This document shows, one piece after another, positions 11,071 through 21,751 of a stretch of DNA of 64,000 nucleotides (positions are counted from its first letter, which is position 1; each line of letters begins with the position of its first letter). The DNA comes from Galerina marginata (Eukaryota > Basidiomycota > Agaricomycetes > Agaricales > Galerinaceae): positions 1,798,001-1,862,000 of the forward strand of contig JAECYW010000010.1 in the NCBI GenBank assembly GCA_023014335.1, written 5' to 3'. The notes under the pieces are model-generated. The model saw only the letters and a program-made list of their open reading frames with translations, did no database searches and had not been told where the DNA came from. Position numbers and translations under genes: made by a program.

Positions 11071-13765
11071 ATGTCATCTTCTCAAATTACCCAATCAGAG
11101 AACTCGCGGGAGAACTTGCAGGCGGCGGAGTCATTGCTGGACGTCAAGGTGAGCGGATAAATGGCAACTATGTGTTACTGTTTTTGAGTCGGTCTTTCTC
11201 AGAAATACGATGAGATAGAACGGCGTGAACTTCACGGTCAGAAAGAATTACTCAAGAGCGCACACTCAAACATTGAGCATCCGAATTCTGAGGTTTCTCT
11301 GCCGGCAGACACAGTAAGTTGGTGGACGTCGATTATACTGTCCTCAATTGATTGTCCCCAGAATTGCAATCCGGGCCTGGGGGCACAGGTCGGGCTCTTC
11401 CAGCGGGCAGGATTACCCAAGAACATCCAATCAAGCACTGGACCGGAGAATCCTCAGAAAGTATTGCCAGACGAACAAGTAGGTAGATAGACGCTGACGA
11501 AGTACAGTTGTGTTCGCGCTGACTCCTCACTACTTAGACACAAGAGAAACTCCCGAAGATATGGGATTTTACAGACGATTTTGTATATGCTCCTCCGAAG
11601 CCTGACAGTGATCCATGGAGCATATTGTTGGAACCACTCATGAAGGAAGACGAAGCGCAATGCAACGCTTGGAAGGATGAGGTGCAGAATCTCCTGATAT
11701 TCGTGAGTTGCTGTTGATCCCGGCTTCTCAAATCGTTAATCTGCAGTTTATAATGCATAAGGCCGGTCTCTTCTCCGCTGTAGTCACAGCTTTTATTATT
11801 GAATCTTACAAAACACTCAAGCCCGATCCAAACGACACCATCATTTCTCTACTGTCTATCATCGCAAATCGTCTTGATAACACCAGCACTCCCATACCGG
11901 CAATCCTTTCTTCCACAGGCCCTGGCTCACATTCCACTCCCGCAAGATCGTCTATCCGCATCAATAATTTCTGGTTTATCAGTCTCGTCCTCAGTCTCGC
12001 AACTGTCCTCGTCGGCACGATCTCTCTGCAATGGATCCGAGAACATCAAAACTACTCAAACCTGACACCTCGGGACACCTACGCTCTATTCAACATGCGA
12101 GCTGATGGGTTGAAAAAATGGCACGTTCCCAAAATCTTCACGGCGTTGCCCCTGCTCCTCCAGAGTGCTCTCGTCCTCTTCTTGGCTGGCATTATTGACT
12201 TCCTGTTGGCGTTTGGCGATGTAGCAGTGACCATCCCGGTTAGCATGGTGACAATACTCGTCCTGCTGTTTCTCGTCGTTACCACTATGCTTCCGACAGT
12301 TCAAGGATTTCTTATGTTTCTACCTTATCCCTACAGTCGGACCAGCCCAATTCCCCCATCTCAATGTCCATACAAGTCACCTCAAGCACATGCATTTCGC
12401 ATCATGCTCAGCTCTGTGATTCAACTCCCTCACAAATTATATACTGGCCGAAGTTTATGGTCAAGATGGGCGTTCAAGCCAGTCAACCTTTTTATCTGCA
12501 TAATGATCACATGGACGAAGAAGACGTGGACTGAGTTTGATATGGCCTGGTTACAACTGCGACATCAATTCATGCAATGTTATGACATTAACAAAGGCGG
12601 ATTCTACCGTTATCTTTATCAACTTGATGATGACCCCCCCATATTTGATCTCGCACAGGCTCTGATGGCAAACATAAACAGTGAAAACACCAACATCAAA
12701 AATTCTCTGTCAGCCCGATACCACTGCTTTTCCGAAGTCTCAAAATGGGTCACCAATTGTGACACCAACCGGCAGGGTCCCAGTGTATTCCACGATAATC
12801 GTCATCAAGCTATCGTCCGAACCAACCAATGTCTCCGAGATATAATGCTGCTCAATGAGGAAAATGGTTTTTCCAGTCTCACGGATGCGTATAACATTAC
12901 CACCCATATTGAATCTAGGGATGCGCTCCATCGTTTTAGGATTTCATCTATGCTTCACCAAGAAAACATGCTTTTCCTTCTTCAAAGTTTATTTATTCCT
13001 TCCGAAGGCTTTGATGCTGGGTTTCACCGCCAACACAAGCTAGAACTTGCAATGCGACTTTCAACAGACATTCGTAACGGTGAATATAAGCTTACTTCCC
13101 CTGAAGTCTTGCCTCTATTTTTTGAACTGCTCATCGTTGAAACCGACCGGGATAATGACTGTGAGTTTGAATTTCTATTCTACTTAGTTAGCGAATGCAC
13201 ATTAAATAGCACTGATATCATTGCCGTAGCCCTCTTGTGGCAATGGACCAATAACTTTTCAACTTTTTTCCGAAGCGCTGTAGATGTTCAGATGCCAGAC
13301 ACGCTTGTTATACCTCATCCATCCAACCATCCATCCCCTGAAAAAACTTTGCAGACCTTTCGACACGCTCCCATCTTAATCTGGGAACTTGCCTATGTTG
13401 GTCTAGACAAGATTTTCAGCCTCGATGAAGGGCTTCGACCCGCCATTCAAGGGAAATTCATAGACACTTTCCGGATGATAACAGAAAATTTGAATGAAGA
13501 AATGTCCTCGTCAGACTTCCGAGAGCCGAGCCTCTTGTTTTATATTACCGCACTATATCTCCGTGCTTTGAAACATCATCACGGAACGTATCATACATGC
13601 CTGGATGGCCTTGTGGAGGCAATGCAAACCTACAAGGAAAGAACGATAGATGCCAGTATTATCAACTCCGACCTGGAGGAAACATATGGCCGCAACATTG
13701 ATATGTTGAATGCCCCACCACATCAAGAAAGATTTTCTTCCGAATGGTGGAATTTTTTTATATAG
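11071..13765 (+). CDS. DUF6535-family multi-pass membrane protein with frameshifted tail (A3)
   Basis: Exons 11071-11148, 11203-11313, 11362-11478, 11538-11702, 11762-13160 and 13230-13765 match A2 in number, position and phase. The core reads KIWDF, YAPPKPDSDPWSILLEPL and AGLFSAVVTAFIIESYK, with the same hydrophobic segments, SARYHCFSEVSKWVT, HQENM, LWQWTNNFSTFF and DFREPSLLFYITALYL. The last intron is 69 nt, a multiple of three without an in-frame stop, so unspliced mRNA would still be translated through. The protein stops at TAG 13763-13765 just after EWWNFF. In A1 and A2 the homologous DNA continues with the Ser/Arg-rich tail, and that DNA (GACAGCCCTCGCGATCGCGG) is still present here but out of frame after extra bases near 13757-13764. 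About 30 tail residues are therefore lost. The rest looks intact and is probably expressed, but it could be an early pseudogene. Confidence 0.82.
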
Positions 13766-13804
13766 ACAGCCCTCGCGATCGCGGCGGTTCATTAATTTCT
13801 AGGC

Positions 13805-14020
13805 GATCCTGTTGGAGATCAATCCGGCACGTAGTGGAATGGACTAGTAACTTAGATTAGTATTCTGGGCGCTTAGTTAGTAATCGACTTAGTAATGATC
13901 TCGTAGTGTAGATAACTCTCGCAATGATGTAGGTACATGGTAGATACATATATATATATATAAAGGCTCTGTAGGAGCTTGTAAATATTATCACTTCACC
14001 TAAATATTCCCAATAGATCC
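13805..14020. mobile_element. Solo LTR (13810-14015) with 5-bp target-site duplication
   Basis: The sequence GATCC occurs directly on both sides (13805-13809 and 14016-14020) of a 206-bp insert. The insert starts TGTTGG and ends CCAATA, near-perfect inverted ends of the LTR type. Inside are a run of TA repeats followed by TATAAAGG near 13950-13965, which fits an LTR promoter. Removing the insert and one GATCC restores continuity with A1: the flanks read as the homologue of the A1 tail from CGATCT through CGGTGTTACTGC. No internal retrotransposon sequence is present, so this is a solo LTR, most likely Copia-like from its short length and ends (inference). Confidence 0.85.
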
Positions 14021-14159
14021 CATCCTTAGGGATAACTAATCGGTGTTACTGCGCCGCTGGGGCTTGATGTTGCGTGCCTCCTTTCCGAATCTAAATGAAT
14101 GGTGCGGTGAGCGGTACCATACTTGTACCAGGCGTATGTTGTTCTGGGCTCGACCCACA

Positions 14160-15960
14160 TCGGTGATATGTCCAGAAGAGGATGTTAACGCGACTGCAAA
14201 TTTGATGTCGTAAGAAGAGGTAGAAGGGGAGTTTGAATAGACGTCCAACTTTTGTCTAACCACAGACCATTAATAAACACAGGTGTCCTGGACACGTCGC
14301 CTTGCCTCATTCTCTTAGGGTATCAATTCCGAACCCTAAACCCAACATCCTCCGCAGAACGCAGAACGCAGAGTGAACAACAGCGTCCCTTCAGCCTTGA
14401 GAGAGTCTCGTATTCCTTCCTGACCACACGCCCTATGTTCGTTCAGCGCGCAAACTGGGCCAAACCGGGATGATGGCGACGCAAGCGCTACAGCGCCAGC
14501 GCCTGGAAGTGGCCGGTGCTCATGGTCCGCACCCTCAACAGCACCTGCAGAGTCCCGCCGAGCCGAAGAGGATGCACGAGAAGATACCGAGTGTGGTGAT
14601 GTGTGAGATAGAAATGTCGAGTCCAAGGGGAGCAGCGAAGGGAGGAAGGGGAACGAAGACCCGATAGCTGAGACAGACGTAGGAGTCGGGGTCTAGGGAA
14701 ATTCCACTCGGGTCGTTCGACTGGTTCTGTGTCAGGGAATGATGTCGTCGTTGGTTGTGCGTACTGGTGACCTCCAACGTCGCCGTAGCTGGCATCAAAA
14801 CCTCTTTTCGGGTTCTGTTTCCACCGCCCTCTCCTCCTACCACGACGCCCATCCCCGATTGAGATTTTCAGCCTGACTCTCATTCTGATACCGTCGCATG
14901 ACTTGAAAACCGCCACCAGAGTAGCCTTCTTCTGCTTCCCAGCATAACTATGCTTCAATGATAAGACTAGCAAATTTTTATGGGCAACTGACAGAGAAGT
15001 GCAGCTCAAATGAAGCAAAATGAAGCCGACGCTCCAATCGATGGCTACAAATGACTGGTTTGAGACTTGACCACGGAACAGTACTGGTAGTAGTGCAGGC
15101 GGTAGGAGGTGCGGCTGTTGTTGCATCGGCTATGGCGTCTGCCTGCAATATAGGCCCTCAGAAGCACTATCTCCATGTCCTCCGCGACTAAGCCCAGCGC
15201 GAAGTTTTGCTCGGTGGAAGCGCTGGCGCATGGGCATTGGGCACTGCCATCGCAATAAGAAGGGTATGATGCTGATGCAAAAGAAAGTGCAGGATAGTAA
15301 ATGAGGTTGGTAATATTGACAAAGATACGAAAGGTGTAGTGTCTTCTGCATGAGGCGTGGAAACCGGAATCCAAGTGAACTTGATATCGAATTCATGGCC
15401 ACGGCATGACAGACGTTTGAGGACGCAACCCGAACTCATCACCAGACGGTAATTTACCCCAAGACTACGGCAGCCCAGCGGGGGCGCAACCTTTCTAGAC
15501 CTAAGAAGGAGTTAGTTAGTCGACGAAAACAACGTCATCAAATCCCGCACAGTCAAAGAAACTTGGAAAAAGAAGAAAAGCGAAGGAAAAGGGCACAAGA
15601 AGACAACATGCCGGAAATGTAGAAAAATAGAATCAAACAGAGAAACGCACGAAACGGAGGCACCACGCTAAACGGGCTCAAGCAATCCCAGCTCAGCCAT
15701 TCCTATTTAGCCTCGTCATGAAGTGCGACACAACGTGAACGTCTGAATCATAACACTCATCCATCCATGATTCCATGGTGTACCGACACAAACGTCGAAT
15801 ATGAAGAAAAACCAGGTTGACCCAAAAACTCATCTTACTTGTCAGAAATATTTTCCAATCTAGCAAGCGTATCCGAGCCCGGCAAGATGAGCAGGCTCGC
15901 AAATGGGGCGAGCTAGCGGGGAGGGGTTGTCCTTGACAAGATCGAGAGATCGCTTGTTGG
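14160..15960. repeat. Array spacer repeat, copy after A3
   Basis: The landmarks are the same as in the other spacers: GACTGCAAATTTGATGTCGTAA, GGTGTCCTGGACACGTCGCC, CAAACTGGGCCAAACCGGGATGATG, GAGTCCCGCCGAGCCGAAG, the minus-strand segment 15126-14488, and a final AAGATCGAGAGATCGC block. The minus-strand reading 14626-14336 includes LASPSSRFGPVCALNEHRA, shared with the copy after A2. No intact gene was found. Confidence 0.7.
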
Positions 15961-16655
15961 ATTCAATTGTCAGTAATTTCATTTCCAATAAATTTCCCGT
16001 TGGTAACCTGTTGAGCATACCAGGGCGTCCTGGTAGAATTTGTGCAAAATGAATTCAAGGTTAAAGATTGATGATAAGTAGAGAAAAGAGGATGGCCGTC
16101 GATGTGAACAGTCGGACATGACTCGGCCCGGAATGGGCGGGAGACCCTGCACCGTCGTTCGTAACGGTTCGTTGTTCGACGTGTATTACTATTCGAGTAT
16201 ATTGACCAACAGTCTGGACAGACCAGACACATTTCTCACAAATTTCTCAAGATTATTGTCTGCAAGCTCTGCAAGTTTAACGATCATACTGTAATTGCAA
16301 CGGCTTGATGATTTGGATGACTTGGGGCAACTTCTCCGCTGGCTGTTCTGGTGGCACGAACTCTCAACGGCGCTCAACTGCGTTGTTGGAAATGATTCAC
16401 TGTTCGCCATCTTTAGCTCCAACCATTACACCTATATATCAATTCTTTTTCTAACCTCGGGCTGCTTCTCGGGCTGTGTATCCACCCCCTGGCGTCTCTG
16501 TTCTGTTTTTGACTTCGAAGCTTGATGGGATCCACGTCGTCGCACAGGTTCATTCCAGGTTTCCCAAGGGGTTTCTCATGACTGATTCCAGCCTTCATTT
16601 TCTCTAATTCCCCACAGCCGGAAGTCGTCTTGCCAGCTTTTTGAAGTCCTTCTTC
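15961..16655. other. Intergenic region upstream of A4
   Basis: This region holds no convincing gene. The part from about 16430 (TATATATCAATTC, CTGTTCTGTTTTTGACTTCGAAGCTTGA) resembles the leader before A3 (TTCTGTTTTTAACTCGGAGCTTGA), so it is probably the old A4 promoter. Confidence 0.35.
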
Positions 16656-17895
16656 ATGCCGGCGTCTTGGAACACAGAGTCAGAAAACGGGCAAGAGAAA
16701 CCAAAGGAGCCAAGCGGTATCAGTCCTGAATCAACCCTTTCAGCTCACCAGAACCCCGATGCTGAGAAACAACAGGAATTTCCCCTTCCAATGGCATCAT
16801 CCCAAGGCACTCACTCTTTTACCAGGCGCGAGGACCTTGAGGAAAGCTTAGTACCGAACAAGAAAGTAAGCGAGAAAAAATCTATCTATATGTTCTTGCC
16901 TAGAAAGACGTTGATGTGGAATAGCACGAACTACCGAAGGTGGGAGACCCAAATGACCCTTTCATATACGCACCTCCAAAGCTTGCCCGCGACCCGTGGA
17001 GCATATTGCTGGAACCTCTCCTGGAGCAAGACAAGATGCAATGCGAGGTGTGGAAAGACGAGGTACAGAACCTGTTAATATTTGTGAGTTGCTTCCAATT
17101 TTTTGGCTTTTGTGGTATCAATTTACAGGAATGTCATGGTTTCCAGGCTGGCCTATTCTCGGCTGTGGTCACGGCTTTTATCATCGAGTCCTACAAGGCA
17201 CTCACGCCTGACCCGAACGATGCAATCATCTTCTTGCTGTCCGTCATTGCGGCTCGCCTCGACAATAATACCAATTCCACCCCCTTGCTTCCACCTTCCC
17301 CAGGTCCTAGATTACCGTTCTCCCCCACCATGGCGTCCATCCGCATCAATATCTTTTGGTTTATCAGCCTCGTGCTTAGCCTCGCGACTGTACTTGTCGG
17401 TATAGTTTCTCTCCAATGGATCAGAGAACACCAGAACTATCGGAACTTGTCGCCTGAAGAAAGTTTTGGTCTATTCAACATGCGGGCCGACGGGTTGAAG
17501 AAGTGGCACATTCCCAAAGTCTTCACAGCGCTGCCTTTGCTTCTCCAGAGTGCTCTCATACTCTTCCTTGGTGGTATCATCGACTTTTTGTCGACATTCG
17601 GCGACGTTTCAGTGGTGATTCCTGTCAGCATAGTTGCAGCACTTATACTGCTGTTCCTTGTTGCTACAACCGTACTTCCGACACTGCAGGGTATTTTCCT
17701 GTGTTTCCCAAATCCGAATACCCGTAACAGCAAAATTCTGCCGGCCCAATGTCCGTATAAATCTCCTCAGGCACAGGCCTTTCATACCGTACTAAGCTCT
17801 ACGATTCGACTCTGCGTGAAGAATTTTACTTTACCTCCCAGCTTCTCGTTTGGGTTGAAGAGAATCGACATTGCAATTTACGAGTCCTATTTATA

Positions 17896-20058
17896 GGGCT
17901 CGTTCTTTTATCGTTCTTGACCCACCCAAATTTTGGGCTTGCGTTACGCTCATTTAGCCGGCAAACCCCGAAACCTATTTTTAGCCGTGCTTCTATTTCC
18001 GTCATCGTCGGTGTTCGAGTTCAACCTCCTCCCCTCCTTCCAGACGTGTCTCCCGCCTATCCGCCCATTCCCCTGCCCTCACTGACATTGCCCAAACGAT
18101 GCCCAGCACCGCTCCGAGTGCCCCTCCCCTCCAATGAGGTATGTGGGCCGGAAACTGAAGGATGTTGAGGGGGGTAAAATACACTAGGTCTAGGTTTGTC
18201 GCAATAAATGAGCCTGTTGTTCAGCTTATCCACACCCCAGCACACCCCAGCTGCCCAGCACACTCCAGCACCGCTCAACCTGTCGCCACTGGCACCCCTT
18301 GACACTCCGAATTTGCCGCCACGTTACAGCAAGGACGCCCGGATGCTGGGTAACCTCACCCAATATCTGCCCACATCAGCGAGGAACAGAGGAACCCATC
18401 CACGACAAGGTCTGGACACGGTAACTCACCGCGTTCGCATAAGTGTAGCTGGTGCCGGGCATGCTGCGAGATTGTGAAGGAGCTCCTGTGACACCATGCC
18501 ACAGCCGCTGTGTCCTCCACCTGGGTCGGCGTCGACGTCGCTAATCCAGGTCCGCGTCCGCTTTGTCAACTGCCGTGGACACGGTCGACCGCCCCCACCT
18601 CTTCGACATAGCACGACGAACGACGTCAATGTGGATGACACTGTTGTATCCCCAGCCTTCACGCCTCGTCACCACTGCTTCTCTTCCACCTTCGACGTCT
18701 TCTTTCCCTCCTCCTTCAAGTTCAAGCTGTCTTAGCGCGCCCCAGCGCCGGCGCCTGTCGAATGCGGGGTGCAGGCATACCCTAGTCGTACGTGGTACAT
18801 GTCTTCCTCCACCGTCACACCATGCAGTGCTGACTATCCCCTGCTTTCCTCTTTGCCTTTGCCTGTCTCCCGCTCGCAGCCCCACCGTCCACGCCCCATT
18901 ACAAATGACTGACGACAACAACAACAACTCGCATAGTCAAGACCGCCGTCTGTTCAACGGCGGGTGCCTCAGTATTCCGCGCCTCGACGTCTGGCTCATT
19001 TCTTACACGCCACGTTTCGCTGGTCACCATACAGCTCGCGCCTTCAGACCTACACCTGTACTGGCAACAGCTGACCTGGACCCAGGACCCCTCAGTCAGG
19101 AGGCAGGATTCAGAACGGCAGGATGTGAAGAGTGGAGGAAGCGCAGCAACGATTGGGTAAACGAGGTCGCTGTCCGTCATCTAGCCGGTGTGCTTGTTGG
19201 TACGTCCTCCACTTCCCAAAATCCTGAACCTCTGTCGTCAATGTTGACCGCGTAGCTGATGCCCGCCTCTCACCTCCCACAGCACATTATGTTGCCAGAA
19301 TTGCAGGGGCATCTCTATGAACGTTTGCACAGGCACCAACTGACCCAAACCCGGAAGGCAGGATCCACAATCCGGGACGTTTGCGACAACGAGAAGGAGG
19401 GAATGAAGATGGACGACCGCAACGGCTAGATAGCTGAGGTTGCTCTATGTATCGTGAGGTGGTGGTGTATGCGCTGGTACGTTCTTCTCCTTTTCCCGAA
19501 CCCTCTATCATTATCATGAGCTATGTAGCTAACGCCCACCACACAGCACTGGACTTCGAGCAAGGATCCAATCCGCACCTGCACCTGCACCCACATCCAG
19601 ATCCTATGCCCCGTGGCTGCAGTCTGCAAACTGTCAATTAGACTCGATAATGGCTGCGGCTTGGGGGGATTGAGTGTCGGCATGAATAAAAAGTCGGACA
19701 GTGAAAGAAGACGTTAAAGTAATGAGCAGGGGCTTTGCGACATATACTACTCACCTTGAAAGCAATACACAATTTTTGAAGAGACAAGATTAAGAAAGAA
19801 CTTCAAATTCAATGACAACATCGTCTGGCTGTTTCTGATTTTAGCCCCGTGATGACGTCATGGAGTTCTATTCCTGTTGTTGTTTGCCATCAATGCTGAT
19901 CTTTTGCTTCCAGCCGTGTCCACCTCTCTCCGAACTCTCTACTGTAGTCTCATCTAATGTGGCAGAAACAACACGTGGCCAGTTCCGAGTGCCCCTATTT
20001 TTCCCTAGACCCTAGGCCTTAGGGATCACACTTTTTTTCAATCAAAAAAAGGGCTCGT
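17896..20058. mobile_element. 2.1-kb insertion in A4 flanked by an 8-bp direct repeat
   Basis: GGGCTCGT occurs at 17896-17903 and 20051-20058, exactly where homology to the paralogues breaks off and resumes. The insert 17904-20050 is rich in CCACC/CCAGC stretches, unlike the array genes. Its right end is A-rich (CAATC followed by seven A), and I see no convincing terminal inverted repeat. An 8-bp duplication suits hAT-like DNA elements, while an A-rich end suits a retroposed sequence; I cannot decide. No transposase or reverse transcriptase motif was recognised. The longest open frame (18563-19255) looks like a chance frame. It is probably non-autonomous. Confidence 0.65.
19070..19565 (+). 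repeat. Two exon-like repeat units inside the A4 insertion
   Basis: Two diverged units of about 240-270 bases occur in order (about 19070-19290 and 19325-19565). Each has a CTGACC[TC] start, GGCAGGAT, a GAAG/GGAGG stretch, then a splice-donor-like GTACGT[CT]CT, a pyrimidine-rich segment with CC[CG]AA..CCT, GTAGCT[GA], and an acceptor-like CACAG followed by CAC. The donor and acceptor spacing suggests captured or duplicated exon-intron sequence. No protein family was recognised. Confidence 0.4.
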
Positions 20059-21387
20059 ACATGCCAAGCAATGGCCTACAAGACAAGTTCTATATTGGCA
20101 GCATGGACGAAGTCGACATGGACGGGCTTTGATTTGGCATGGCTTCGACTACGAGATCAATTCGTGGAACTTTCTTACCATCCCCTGACCAGTCATTTTG
20201 TTTCTGACGAAGAGTTGCCGATATATGATCTCAGTCAGGCGCTAATGAAAAGTGTTCACAGCGGCGACATTAACTTCATTCAAACAACCCTCTCGGCCCG
20301 ATGCCATTGTTTTGCTGAACTCTCTGCATGGGTAACGAACCGGGATGCAGATGCCCATCCCCAGGCTGTTCTTCAAGCGAACGCATACCTTCGGGATCTA
20401 ATGTCCAAAATTGGAATTGATTGTTCTGGCAGCCTCTCAACTTTTTATGACTTCTCAACTCTCGATAAATCCGCGGATACATTTGAAAGTTGGATGGGTA
20501 CTTTAAGGCTTTCAAAGCTGCTTCACCAGGAGAACATGATGCTATTTTTCAGGGGACTACATGGTCTCTGGAAATTCGACAAGACTTTAAAAGATCATAT
20601 GCTTGAAGTTGAAATGCGGCTTTCCACGTGGGTACACATGGAGGAATATAAACGTTACCCCACCGCGACATGGCCCAAATGCCTTTCCGTATACGAAGAC
20701 ATTTAGTCGTGCATCGGAGACGACAGAGACTATGACCGTAAGTTTGATTACTCTCCCTGGAAATCGACCTCAAACTGTGCTGACAGCTGGTCGTTAGACC
20801 TCTTCTGGCAGTGGGTCAATAACTTTTCAATATTTTTCCAAGGTGCTGCTCGTGTACAGTCACCATATGCGCCGGGAAGAACTCTGCACACCTACCCGGA
20901 CACTGTCAATTACATCAATGCGTCGGCCAATGTCAGCCTACACAAGGCGTTCAGCCAAACTGGCGAACTTCGACAGGCGATTCAAGAAAAATTTACAGAG
21001 ACCTTCCAGCGGATAACAGATGATTTAACCGAACAAATGTCCACGCCAGGCTTTCGTGAACCGAATCTCATGTTCTATCTTACCGCCCTATACCTCCGCG
21101 CTAAAAGAGATCGACACGAGCCGCATCATATATGCTTGGATGATCTTCGATCGGCTATGCAGGCATATAAAGAAAGAACAATAGACGCTGGCGTCATTAA
21201 TCATGACCTGGAGGAAATATATCAAACCCCACCCGGTCAGTGGTTCCGTGAAATAGCGGGTCCGGCAATATTTTCTCCCATATGGTGGGATTTTTTAAAA
21301 GACCCCCCGGATGTCGATAGTTCAAGGTCTCGCATATCTCGTTTTTCTATCCAGAATACGACCTCGTCTCTTCATCTCTATCCATAA

Positions 21388-21751
21388 CAATATCTTGGAT
21401 GAATGTAAATCAGTCATTAATAATTTAGACGAGCCTGGTTCAAGTTTCTATAGGTAACCTTGATGTAAGCTTCAATATCTGGCAGCTTATCGCCTTAACT
21501 CGTGCGCCTCATGTGGGATTAGCAGGCAGATAACAACCAATGCTCATTAAATCTATTGAAAACTGTACACTTGGTCTGCCCGTAGCGCACTGATAGCGGA
21601 GTATTTGGCCGGCAGTCCGTCGGCCGGCCAGCGGGCACACCCGGCGACGAGCGCTCACGATGTTCATGAAGAATGGTCCTCTCATTCCAAATTTCTTCCT
21701 GTAAATCCCGAGTTATCTAAGGTTCACTTTACATCTTTCTGGAATCTTGTA
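21388..21751. promoter_or_regulatory. Intergenic region between A4 and A5
   Basis: This 364-base stretch holds the A4 3' flank and the A5 upstream region. A GCCGGC-rich palindromic patch lies near 21607-21632. No gene is seen. Confidence 0.3.

Larger units (their letters stand above)
16656..21387 (+). pseudogene. DUF6535-family gene split by an insertion (A4)
   Basis: The 5' part has exons 16656-16865, 16925-17083 and 17147-17896, with PKVGDPNDPFIYAPPKL, DPWSILLEPLLEQDK and AGLFSAVVTAFIIESYK. It ends in TAG at 17894 where the paralogues continue. Foreign sequence occupies 17904-20050. Family homology resumes at about 20071 (AWTKSTWTGFDLAWLRLRDQF) and runs to 20737, then after an intron 20738-20797 to TAA 21385-21387 (FREPNLMFYLTALYL, AYKERTIDAGVINHDLEEIY). 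Even with the insert removed the two halves are not in the same frame. A second lesion is an in-frame TAG at 20704-20706, 31 bases before the last intron; homology continues past it. The leader exon structure is reduced compared with A2 and A3. The 5' half could still make a truncated four-helix membrane protein of about 370 residues. Confidence 0.85.

Noticed and set aside
16866..16903. 38-nt intron in A4 ending at the first TAG acceptor
   Set aside because: It is too short and leads straight into a stop; the acceptor at 16924 gives a normal 59-nt intron and the conserved PKVGDPNDPF reading.
18563..19255. 230-codon plus-strand frame in the A4 insertion
   Set aside because: Pro/Ser/Thr-rich translation without domains; a frame of similar length is open on the opposite strand, and splice-like signals cross it.
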